This document shows positions 52,801-59,828 of a DNA stretch of 64,000 bases, in pieces. The stretch is from JANLYC01 sp963815445 (GTDB taxonomy: Bacteria > Actinomycetota > Actinomycetes > Propionibacteriales > Nocardioidaceae), in assembly GCA_963815445.1 (NCBI GenBank), contig CAWFGV010000011.1:1116001-1180000 (forward strand). The letters run 5' to 3'. A program made the position numbers and the translations under genes. Positions within the stretch are counted from its first letter, which is position 1; the number at the start of each line of letters is the position of its first letter. The notes beneath the pieces are model-generated. The model was not told the DNA's origin and did not search any database. It saw only the letters and a program-made list of their open reading frames with translations.

Positions 52801-53179
52801 TGAGCTGGCGCTCCCACCTGGTGCCGTCGCCGGGGTCGGCTGCACCGTCTGCACCATCTGCACGGTGGGCGCGGTCCTGCGCGGCCCGCGTGGTCATGAT
52901 CAGCGCGAGGACGTGCTTGCAGTCGCTGTGCATCGGGCAGTCGCACCGGGTGGCGAACCAGACCCCGTCGCCGTCGAGTCCGGCGCTGACGTAGGAGTTG
53001 TAGGTGATCCCGCGAGAACCCAGCACCTGACCACGGATCGCCAGGTCGCCGTCGCTGTCGACCGTGTGGCTGCACGAAAGGACGTGGCCGTCACGCAGGT
53101 ACGCGCCGGCGCGTTCGTACGTGGGCGTGCCGAACCTGCGGCGCAGGTCTTCTTCGGCGAGCAACACGGCCAGGTCCAT
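49825..53179 (-). pseudogene. SNF2/SWIM-domain helicase with a single-base frameshift
   Basis: A DEAD/DEAH SNF2-family helicase of about 1,114 residues if read through. The N-terminal part (53179 to about 50682) has a SWIM zinc finger (TRCDCPMHSDCKHVLAL), then the SNF2 motifs ADDMGLGKTLQTLAL, VLDEAQTVKN and LTGTPMENRLMELW. The reading frame then breaks between 50672 and 50682: LYA should be followed by HPGRFKEVVADPVERE, but that lies one base out. The C-terminal helicase part (IDVLVDHL ... AGGVGLTLTEADYVFVLDPWWN ... DRAHRIGQKR) continues in the other frame to 49825. One extra base near GCCGCAT would explain it. An assembly error, true mutation or programmed shift are all possible. The start ATG 53179 has a weak ribosome site. 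Confidence 0.85.
50672..50682 (-). other. Frameshift junction in the SNF2 helicase gene
   Basis: Reading on the minus strand, the N-terminal frame gives LYAASGQVQ and then stops at 50630; the other frame gives PHPGRFKEVV, which is what the family needs. The bases CTCTACGCCGCATCCGGGC span the change. No homopolymer is present, only a GCCGC/CCG short repeat. Confidence 0.8.
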
Positions 53180-53212
53180 GACGGGTCGAGCCTATGCGCC
53201 CGCGCCGACTTT

Positions 53213-53248
53213 CCCCGCCCTCGTTCAACCGTGAGTTGTGGTTCCTTC
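53213..53248. repeat. Copy 1 of a 36-bp dispersed repeat
   Basis: Thirty-six bases upstream of the helicase start match 63927-63962 at 33 positions. The core is CGTTNAACCGTGAGTTGTGG. It lies 34 bp before the helicase ATG. The rest of the 281-bp gap to the next gene (53249-53460) contains one DnaA-like nonamer (TGTGGACAA, 53295-53303) and no gene I can support. Confidence 0.7.
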
Positions 53249-53460
53249 TTTGGCCCTTGTGGTTGCTGCTTCGCGGGTTTCGCCACGGGCGGGCTGTGGA
53301 CAACGGCCCGCCCGCAGTCCAGCAGGAGCAGGCTTGTACCGCACGTGTATGGCGTGGCCCGGCTCAGTAACAGCCTGGCAACGTCTTCGTTCGCGGGGCA
53401 ACCACGTCGGTGGCCAAGCCGTCATACCCACAGACGGTCGACAAATCCCGGAGGTGCACG

Positions 53461-53718
53461 ATGACCGAGCTCAGCACGTTCGCCGCTGCGAGCGCGGTCG
53501 CCTCCTGCACGCTGCAGGCAGCGCACCGGCGCGACCACGACCACGCCGACGTCGACACCGGCTGCCACCCGCACACGGTCGAGGTGGTCCACCTCGGCGA
53601 ACGCGCGGCCATGGTCTGCCACGACTGCGGCACCGACTCGGGGTTCATCAACTACCGCGACGCCTGGCACCTCGCCTGCGACCACCGCCGCGAGACCGAT
53701 ACGCCCCACGCGGCCTGA
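53461..53718 (+). CDS. Small Cys/His-containing protein
   Basis: An 85-residue soluble protein. The ATG at 53461 follows GGAGG at good spacing. It has CHDCG (two Cys three apart), three His-rich stretches (RRDHDHADVD, GCHPHTVEVVH, WHLACDHRRETD) and a further Cys, so it may bind a zinc ion. The ordered segment VVHLGERAAMVCHDCGTDSGFINYRDAWHLACDH is the likely domain. I do not recognise a named family; the sequence is well adapted in codon use and looks real. Confidence 0.65.
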   Translation: MTELSTFAAASAVASCTLQAAHRRDHDHADVDTGCHPHTVEVVHLGERAAMVCHDCGTDSGFINYRDAWHLACDHRRETDTPHAA

Positions 53719-53787
53719 TCTGCACGTGCGAGCCCCGACGCGGTGCGTCAGCGGGCCGGTCCCAGCGGACCGGTCTGGGGGGCGGCG

Positions 53788-55530
53788 TCAGGAGAGCGGA
53801 AGGACGGCGTACACGCGGCCGCCCGACTCTCCACCCGTCACGGTCAGCGTGCCCCCCAGCTGGGCCGCCCGCTCCCGCATGGAGGCGATGCCGACACCCG
53901 TCGTCCAGGCCCCGTGGCTGCGACCGGGGTCGGTCACCTCGACGATCAAGGAGGTGTCCGCCGCCTGCAGGCACACGGTGGCGGTGTCGCTATCGCTGTG
54001 CCGCGCCGCGTTGGTGAGTGCCTCCATCACGATCCGGTATGCCGCCACCTCCACCGCGGCCGGCACCGTCGACGGCAGCTCACCCGCGCTGATCGACACT
54101 CGTAACGGCTTGCCGGCGGCCGTCCGAAGCGCCACCGCCTGCTGCCGCAGCGCCGGCACCAGCCCGAGCTCGTCCAACGCCGGCGGCCGCATCGCGTAGA
54201 CCAGCCGCCGGATCTCCTCGATCGCCGTCACGGTCTCGGCCCGCAGCCCCACCAGCAGCGCGTCGGTCGCGTCCGGATCGACGCGCAGACTGTTGCGCGC
54301 TGCGTCCGACGTGAACGCGATCCCGGACAGCCGCGGCCCGAGCCCGTCGTGCAGGTCGCGTCGCAACCGCCGCCGTTCCTCCTCCAAGGCCGTGATGGTC
54401 TGCTCCCGGGAGACCTGCAGGTCGGCCGCCAGGGCGCTCGCCCGCAGCGTCTGGGCGAGCAACGGCGCCACCAGCCGCAGCACGTGGTCATCGCCCGCCG
54501 CCAGCCGCAGGTCTCCGGCGCGAAGGCCGACGACCAGCTCACCGCGAGGGCCGTCGCCGAGCTCGAGCGTGATGCGCCGCGTATGTGTGACTTCGGCGCC
54601 CGAGACAGCCACGGGCTCGCCATCAACGATGAGCGCGGCGTAGGGCAGCACGAGCGCCTCCCGGATGGCCCGCAACGCCAGCACCGGATCGTCGCCGATG
54701 CTGTCCACCACGGTGGCAGCGGCGCCCAACGGGTCGGGACGATGCCCGAACAAGAGGTCGTCGACAACGCCTCGCAGAGTCACCTGGGTCCAGTGGAACG
54801 TGGTGGCGACGAACAGTCCGATCACGGCCATCCCACCGACGGCTGCTGGCTTGCCGCTGAGGATCTCCACGAGCGAGGCCGCCATCACGAACGCCGCGAG
54901 ATAGACCGCACCCGCCAGAGAGAACACCACGCTGTGCACCACCAGGCCACGGACGTCGACGACTTCTGGCCGGGCCACCCCGACGTACATGGCCGGCCCG
55001 AGCACGACGAAGACGCTGCACGCGACGGTCGCGCCGGACGGTGTGGCCATGGCGAAGAACAGCACCCCCGCGACCAGCGCGGGGACCCCCGTACCGAGCG
55101 CCATCCACACCAACGCCCACCGTTCGTCGCCGGCGCTGCGCTCGATCCGCCACCAGGTGTGGGCGATCAGCGCCACCCCGATGGCCAGCCCCATCGCGCC
55201 GACTGTGCTCGGGCTACGCCACTGGCTCGTCGCCAACACGCCGGCACCCGCGATCGTGGCCAATGCCACGAAGTCGGCCGGCGCGCGCCACGTCGGGCGC
55301 GGAAACGTCGTGAGAGCCAGCGGGAGCAGCACCGCCAGGGCCAGCGTCCAGCCGAGCAGAGCAGCGTCGAAGTGTCCGGCCCGGTCCACTCCGACGCTCG
55401 CGACCGTGACCGCTGCGCCGAGAAACAACAGCCCCCCGGCCACGCGAACGCGCTTGGCGAAGAGGAGGAGCCCACTCGCCGCCAGCGACGACCCCACGAC
55501 GACCACGACGATCTGCCCTGCGGCTGTCAC
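53788..55530 (-). CDS. Two-component sensor histidine kinase (NarL-partner type)
   Basis: A 580-residue membrane sensor kinase of the HisKA_3 (NarX/LuxR-partner) class. The N-terminal half has about nine to ten helices (a 7TM-like sensor), followed by a GAF-like domain (VVDSIGDDPVLALRAIREAL). The dimerisation helix EEERRRLRRDLHDGLGPRLSGIAF carries the phosphorylated His, and the ATPase motifs are RIVMEALTNAARHSDSDTA and GVGIASMRERAAQLGG. GTG 55530 overlaps the response-regulator stop by 4 bp (GTGA), so the two are translated together. The signal is unknown. Confidence 0.92.
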   Translation of the reverse strand: MTAAGQIVVVVVGSSLAASGLLLFAKRVRVAGGLLFLGAAVTVASVGVDRAGHFDAALLGWTLALAVLLPLALTTFPRPTWRAPADFVALATIAGAGVLATSQWRSPSTVGAMGLAIGVALIAHTWWRIERSAGDERWALVWMALGTGVPALVAGVLFFAMATPSGATVACSVFVVLGPAMYVGVARPEVVDVRGLVVHSVVFSLAGAVYLAAFVMAASLVEILSGKPAAVGGMAVIGLFVATTFHWTQVTLRGVVDDLLFGHRPDPLGAAATVVDSIGDDPVLALRAIREALVLPYAALIVDGEPVAVSGAEVTHTRRITLELGDGPRGELVVGLRAGDLRLAAGDDHVLRLVAPLLAQTLRASALAADLQVSREQTITALEEERRRLRRDLHDGLGPRLSGIAFTSDAARNSLRVDPDATDALLVGLRAETVTAIEEIRRLVYAMRPPALDELGLVPALRQQAVALRTAAGKPLRVSISAGELPSTVPAAVEVAAYRIVMEALTNAARHSDSDTATVCLQAADTSLIVEVTDPGRSHGAWTTGVGIASMRERAAQLGGTLTVTGGESGGRVYAVLPLS

Positions 55531-56183
55531 GGAGCTTGACCCAGACCGCCCTCGCGGGCCCGGATGATGGCCTCGGTACGGTCGGCGACCTCCAGCTTGG
55601 CGAAGACACTGGTGAGGTGGTTGCTCACCGTCTTGGGCGACAGGAAGAGTCGCTCGGCAATGGCGGAGGTACGCCGTCCGGACGCCAGCAGGTCGAGGAT
55701 CTCTCGCTCGCGCGCCGTGAGCTCGGGAAACGGTTCGGCCGCCGCTACGGGAGGCGCGGCGAAGTACTCGAGCACCCTTCCCGCGATACCCGGGCCGAAG
55801 ATGACCTGCCCGGCCACCACGGCCTGGATGGCCCCGACGATCTCGCCCTGCTCCGCCCCCTTCAGCAGGTAACCACGTGCACCGGCCTGCATGGCGGTGA
55901 GAACCGTGGCGTCGTCGTCGTACATCGTGAGCATCAGGACCGCCGTCTCGGGCGTGCACTCGCGGATCCGGCGGGTGGCTTCCACGCCGCCGACACCGGG
56001 CATCCGCACGTCCATGAGCACGACGTCCGGCCGGAGCAGCTGCACCTCGCGGACGACGGCCTCACCGTCGGCAGCCTCGCCGACGACCTCGAGCCCGTCG
56101 ATCGTCGCGATGAGAGCACGCAGGCCACCGCGGACGACCGGGTGGTCGTCGGCAAGCACGATCCGCACCGTCATGTCGTCCAT
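55527..56183 (-). CDS. NarL/FixJ-family response regulator
   Basis: A 218-residue regulator. The receiver domain has LADDHPVVRGGLRALIATIDG, the phosphorylated Asp in VVLMDVRMPGVGG, Thr/Ser in MLTMYDDDA and Lys in YLLKGAEQGEI; the C-terminal LuxR-type HTH is LTAREREILDLLASGRRTSAIAERLFLSPKTVSNHLTSVFAKL. It is the partner of the sensor kinase whose gene overlaps its stop. The start is ATG 56183 or ATG 56174; neither has a strong ribosome site. An inverted repeat lies 26 bp upstream of the ATG. Confidence 0.92.
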   Translation of the reverse strand: MDDMTVRIVLADDHPVVRGGLRALIATIDGLEVVGEAADGEAVVREVQLLRPDVVLMDVRMPGVGGVEATRRIRECTPETAVLMLTMYDDDATVLTAMQAGARGYLLKGAEQGEIVGAIQAVVAGQVIFGPGIAGRVLEYFAAPPVAAAEPFPELTAREREILDLLASGRRTSAIAERLFLSPKTVSNHLTSVFAKLEVADRTEAIIRAREGGLGQAP

Positions 56184-56208
56184 TCTGGCCGTCCGGAGTC
56201 CCTCGCGA

Positions 56209-56228
56209 CCCGGGAACTTCTTCCCGGG
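56209..56228. promoter_or_regulatory. 20-bp inverted repeat between the two-component system and a membrane-protein pair
   Basis: CCCGGGAA (56209-56216) and TTCCCGGG (56221-56228) face one another across CTTC. Its position between divergent genes, near the start of the regulator gene, suits an operator for the response regulator or another factor. Confidence 0.45.
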
Positions 56229-56330
56229 ATCACGTGAAATCCACGAGGATGGAGGGGAAGGCAGGATCTGTCCACGGGAAGGCCAACGGCGCAACGGTGG
56301 TGACATCACCTACCGAGGCAAGGAGCCACG

Positions 56331-56705
56331 ATGAGCACTACCACCACCCGCCAGAAGATCGGACTCGGTCTCGCCGGCCTGATGAGCGCCGGCAGCATCC
56401 CGAGCGTGTTCTTTCCCACCCCCGACGGAGAGACCGGCCCCCCGATGGCGATCCTCGTCCTCAGCACCGTCATCGGAGTCGTCGGGCTGGTCGCGGTCGT
56501 GATCGCCTGGCGCAGCGGCAGCAGAGCGGCCGTCCGGGTCGTCGCCGGCAGCCTGATCATCAACCTGCTCACGTCGTTGCCGGCGTTCTTCGTGGACGTC
56601 CCCGCAGGTCTCAAGCTGCTGACCGGGATCGGTGTCTTGCTCACCGTGCTGGCCGTCGCCCTGATGTTTGCCCCGGCGCCGCGGCGCGTGCCGGTCCTGG
56701 ACTGA
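56331..56705 (+). CDS. Small membrane protein, first of a pair
   Basis: A 124-residue membrane protein with three to four helices (IGLGLAGLMSAGSIPSVFF, PPMAILVLSTVIGVVGLVAVVIAW, VVAGSLIINLLTSLPAFFV, LLTGIGVLLTVLAVALMFA). I do not recognise a family. It starts at ATG 56331 with AAGGAG upstream (GGCAAGGAGCCACG). It is divergent from the NarL-type system and its partner gene begins 9 bp after its stop, so these two are one operon and a likely target of that system. Confidence 0.65.
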   Translation: MSTTTTRQKIGLGLAGLMSAGSIPSVFFPTPDGETGPPMAILVLSTVIGVVGLVAVVIAWRSGSRAAVRVVAGSLIINLLTSLPAFFVDVPAGLKLLTGIGVLLTVLAVALMFAPAPRRVPVLD

Positions 56706-56714
56706 GGACGCGCC

Positions 56715-57041
56715 ATGATCGCCGTGATCACCGTCCTGCTGGCCTTCCCCGTCGGATACTTCCTGCGGTCGCGACTGGCCGCCAACACGACCTACGCCAT
56801 CGCTTACCTGTGGGCGTTCGTCTACCAGTCCACCTACCTGATGCTCGACTCGCTCGGGGGCGGCAAGAACCCTGCCTTCGAGGTCGGCCAGTTCCCCTGG
56901 GGCTACGGCCTCGTCACCCTGGCGATCTTCGCGGTCGGCTTCGGGCTCGTGAACGCCGGACACTGGGTGCGAGCCCGTCGCGCCCGACGCGCCGCCGGGT
57001 CGTACGCCACGACTGCGCCGACGAGCCCGGTCGGCGTTTGA
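56715..57041 (+). CDS. Small membrane protein, second of a pair
   Basis: A 108-residue protein with a helix at the N terminus (MIAVITVLLAFPVGYFL), a second (TYAIAYLWAFVYQSTYLML) and a third (YGLVTLAIFAVGFGLVNAG), and a basic tail (VRARRARRAAGS). The family is unknown to me. It shares the transcript of the upstream gene. A strong hairpin follows 40 bp after the stop. Confidence 0.65.
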   Translation: MIAVITVLLAFPVGYFLRSRLAANTTYAIAYLWAFVYQSTYLMLDSLGGGKNPAFEVGQFPWGYGLVTLAIFAVGFGLVNAGHWVRARRARRAAGSYATTAPTSPVGV

Positions 57042-57080
57042 CGCAGGCCGTCCGGCAAGGTCCCGGCAAGCCTCTGCACG

Positions 57081-57116
57081 ACGGGCGCCGGTCTCACCGT
57101 GGAGACCGGCGCCCGT
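57081..57116 (+). terminator. 15-bp perfect hairpin
   Basis: ACGGGCGCCGGTCTC and its exact complement flank a 6-nt loop, after the membrane-protein pair. No T-tract follows. The best terminator candidate in the last quarter of the window. Confidence 0.75.
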
Positions 57117-57248
57117 GCGTGTGACGTGTGGTGGTCGTCACGGCTGAGCGTGAGCGACGAGCCCCTGTGCTGGACGTCACGCCCGAATTTCCCCGGATGT
57201 CGGCCTGGCGACATGTGCCGGAAACATTGGTTCTGCACTCTTGTCCGT

Positions 57249-57674
57249 ATGACGAGTACGCACACCCGCCGGATGGCCCTGGTGGCCCACGACAACAAGA
57301 AGGTGGACCTCCTCCAATGGGCGGAGTTCAACCTGCCGACCTTGCGCCAGCACGAGCTGTTCGCGACCGGCACGACAGGCACGTTGCTCCAGCACGAGCT
57401 CGGACTGGAGGTCACGCGCTTCCTCAGCGGTCCCGTCGGCGGTGACCAGCAGATCGGAGCCAAGATCGCCGAGGGCGAGATCGACATGCTGTTCTTCTTC
57501 TGGGACCCGCTGGAGCCGCAGCCGCACGACCCCGACGTCAAGGCACTCCTCCGCATCGCCGCCGTCTGGAACATCCCAGTGGCGTGCAACGTCGCCAGCG
57601 CCGACCTGATCATCTCCTCGCCACTGCTCAGCGACGGCTACCGGCATGTACGCCCTGAGCTGGTAGCGGTCTGA
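57249..57674 (+). CDS. mgsA: Methylglyoxal synthase
   Basis: A 141-residue enzyme turning dihydroxyacetone phosphate into methylglyoxal and phosphate. All landmark blocks are present: MALVAHDNKK, LFATGTTGTLLQ, SGPVGGDQQIGAKI (with the catalytic Asp), FFFWDPLEPQPHDPDVKALLRIA and ASADLIISSPL. The length and sequence are close to the E. coli enzyme. The ATG at 57249 is used because the family begins at that point; there is no good ribosome site, and a leaderless start is possible. Methylglyoxal is toxic; a YghZ-like reductase, a VOC protein and a DJ-1-type protein are elsewhere in the window. Confidence 0.93.
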   Translation: MTSTHTRRMALVAHDNKKVDLLQWAEFNLPTLRQHELFATGTTGTLLQHELGLEVTRFLSGPVGGDQQIGAKIAEGEIDMLFFFWDPLEPQPHDPDVKALLRIAAVWNIPVACNVASADLIISSPLLSDGYRHVRPELVAV

Positions 57675-57784
57675 CCCTCTGAACCGGGGGCGCCGGGCCA
57701 GCCGGGCTGCTCGAGCCGACTGACCCCGACGACTGCCCCGTTCCTGCTGGCCGGCTGCTGGTGGTTGCCCCGCTGGACGTCGCG

Positions 57785-58201
57785 TCAAGCGGGCATGTCG
57801 ACGTGACCGAGCTGGCCGAGGATCGTCATCTGGTCGTACATGATCTGGGACGACGCGACCTTGCCCTCGTCGTCGAAGCGGAGCATCTCCCAGAAGGGGT
57901 TGTCCATCCGCTTGTTCGTGGCCGGGAACGGACCCATCGGTCCATCGTTGTTCCCGACGCCCCGGAACTGGGCCAAGGAGTAGCCCGGCCCTTCGTGGTA
58001 CGTCACGTGGCTCACCGTGGCGTCCGAGAACGCTTGCGTCCACTCGCGGAGCCAGTCCTTGAACTCGTCACGGTTCTTGGTGGTCAGTCCGCGAGGGATG
58101 TCCTCATGTGTGAGGTCCGCGCGGATGTGTTGATCCATCGCATCCCAGTCGCGCTGGTTGAAGTTGGCGTGCAGCTTCTTGTGGATATCACTGTGTCCCA
58201 T
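57785..58201 (-). CDS. SnoaL-like/NTF2-fold protein
   Basis: A 138-residue cytoplasmic protein with the SnoaL-like fold: HANFNQRDWDAMDQHIRADLTHEDIPRGL and EFKDWLREWTQAFSDATVSHVTYHEGPGYSLAQFRGVGNNDGP are the typical paired blocks. Such proteins are ester cyclases, ketosteroid isomerase-like or accessory proteins; activity is not predictable. The ATG at 58201 is a sound start. It stands alone between mgsA (convergent) and the NERD pair upstream. Confidence 0.8.
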   Translation of the reverse strand: MGHSDIHKKLHANFNQRDWDAMDQHIRADLTHEDIPRGLTTKNRDEFKDWLREWTQAFSDATVSHVTYHEGPGYSLAQFRGVGNNDGPMGPFPATNKRMDNPFWEMLRFDDEGKVASSQIMYDQMTILGQLGHVDMPA

Positions 58202-58352
58202 TCGACACCTCCGCCGAGCGATCGCCCCCGTCGACCTGAGTCAACTCCGCGTGTCAAGACAAGTCCATGTGCCTTACGGTAAAGACTTCCTGAGACCACG
58301 GCGTGTTTGCGAGCGGCTCGCCATTCTCATCGCCGGTGGTTCGCAGAAGTGG

Positions 58353-58889
58353 TCAGATCGCCTTGTGGACGCCGCCCATGAGGGCGTCCTCGAGATGCCG
58401 ATACACCTCGCGCACCTGCGTCGGTGACAGCACGACGTCACGCGCCGCGAGCATGGACGGCAGCGTCTGGGTGGAGCACACGAACGTGTTCCCGAGCCGG
58501 CCGGCGAGCGGCTCGTCCCCGCTGAAGCAGACCGCCCCCCACGTGTGCACGTGGACGTATGCCGGAACGATCGAGGCGATCTGCTGAGCCGCGAGTGCGG
58601 CGGCCTCGGCGCCCGACGCGCGCGGCCGCCCCGGGGTCCGCAGGATGCCGGTGGCCAGGCTTGCCCGGCCCGCCCAGGTCCTGGAGCTGATGACGAACAC
58701 GCCACCGGGGCCGACGGCGATGTGGTCGATCGTGGCGTCGGCGAAGCGCGGCCACCGCACCGCATGCAGGCTCAGCCAGTCCGGGGTCAGCCCGGCCAGC
58801 ACGGCGGCCGTCGCGGCCTGGTCTTCCGAACCTGGCCCGAACCTGGCGCCCGGTTGCCCTGCAGCTGACGATCCCTCCCCCGCTGCCAT
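58353..58889 (-). CDS. NERD-like protein, degenerate active site
   Basis: A 178-residue cytoplasmic protein. ATIDHIAVGPGGVFVISSRTWAGRAS (about residues 52-77) is the NERD block; the IDH Asp is present, but the lysine of the (E/D/N)xK motif is absent (ISSRTW). It starts at ATG 58889, 2 bp after the stop of the other NERD gene, so the two are one operon. It resembles 22321-23187 but has no membrane helix. Nuclease activity is unlikely. Confidence 0.72.
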   Translation of the reverse strand: MAAGEGSSAAGQPGARFGPGSEDQAATAAVLAGLTPDWLSLHAVRWPRFADATIDHIAVGPGGVFVISSRTWAGRASLATGILRTPGRPRASGAEAAALAAQQIASIVPAYVHVHTWGAVCFSGDEPLAGRLGNTFVCSTQTLPSMLAARDVVLSPTQVREVYRHLEDALMGGVHKAI

Positions 58890-58891
58890 CG

Positions 58892-59551
58892 TCAGCCTGC
58901 TTTGCGGGGACTCTGGTCCACCCACGTGGTCGAGCGACGCGCCCATTCGTAGAGGTTCATGACCTGGCCGAAGGGCAGGCGGTCGGGCTGTCGCTGGATC
59001 CAGTGCACGGCTGCCCGCGGCGTCATGACCCGTACGAGTCGGTCGGTTGGTTGCTCCCGGATGGCGAAGCGCCGCTCGTGCACGACGAGGACGAGGCCGG
59101 TGACGGGGACGTCGTACCCCATCAGGTCGGAGAGGATGCCGGCGACGCGCTGAGCCTCGAAGCGGCTGTTGCGGACGTGATGCACGCGTTGCCCGTTGAC
59201 CAGAACGGTGTCGCCGCCGACCCAGACGTCTTTGCTCACGTGGGACTTCGCGTTGATGGCGAATACCCCCGCCGGGCCGATGACGAGGTGGTCGATGTCG
59301 CTCTGGCGCTTGCCGACGGGAATCGAGTGAAGCATCTGGTACGCCTCGCCGAGCTTGAGGAGCCGCCTGGCGACGAGTTCCTCACCGGCCGCACCGAGTC
59401 GCCAGCTCCGGTCGGCTCGCCGCGTCAGGAGCCGTCGCAACCACGGCTGTTGGCGCCAGTCGGCGTACAGCTGATCGGCGTGTTCGAGCACCGACTGACC
59501 CGGCCTGTTGCTGGCCAGGTCGATCCATGGCAGCCCGTTGATCGGCTCCAC
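58892..59551 (-). CDS. NERD-domain protein with an intact NxK motif
   Basis: A 219-residue cytoplasmic protein. GAAGEELVARRLLKL holds the first acidic residue of the active site, SDIDHLVIGPAGVFAINAKSHVSKDVWVGGDTVLVNGQRVHHVRNSRFEAQ the Asp and the NxK motif (INAKSH); NERD proteins of actinobacteria often have Asn in place of Glu here. Of the four NERD-like proteins in this window it is the only one with the lysine, so nuclease or nucleic-acid-binding activity is possible. The N terminus MEPINGLPWIDLASNRPGQS leads to a basic region. The next NERD gene begins 2 bp downstream. Confidence 0.8.
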   Translation of the reverse strand: MEPINGLPWIDLASNRPGQSVLEHADQLYADWRQQPWLRRLLTRRADRSWRLGAAGEELVARRLLKLGEAYQMLHSIPVGKRQSDIDHLVIGPAGVFAINAKSHVSKDVWVGGDTVLVNGQRVHHVRNSRFEAQRVAGILSDLMGYDVPVTGLVLVVHERRFAIREQPTDRLVRVMTPRAAVHWIQRQPDRLPFGQVMNLYEWARRSTTWVDQSPRKAG

Positions 59552-59828
59552 ACCCCACCCCCCTCGAGCAGAGCGTCATCGTCGCACCGCAGCTCGTGAA
59601 TTGTTACCCGAAAAGTCCGAAATCATCCGATCGGCCGATAAGACAGCGGCCAGATGATGACCCCACCACCACCGATCCACGTGCGGTCACCGATCCGGCG
59701 TTGAAGCAGCGATCCGACCCTAACTGCCCAGGTTTCTCCCTGTTTCGACATGACCCAGTTGTGCCATGTCGCGCACCAGCCACTCCCGTCACACTGATCA
59801 CCGACGGGGCACACGCAGGAGGATCGAC

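Noticed and set aside
53295..53303. Single perfect DnaA box (TGTGGACAA)
   Set aside because: One nonamer alone is expected by chance in a window of this size.
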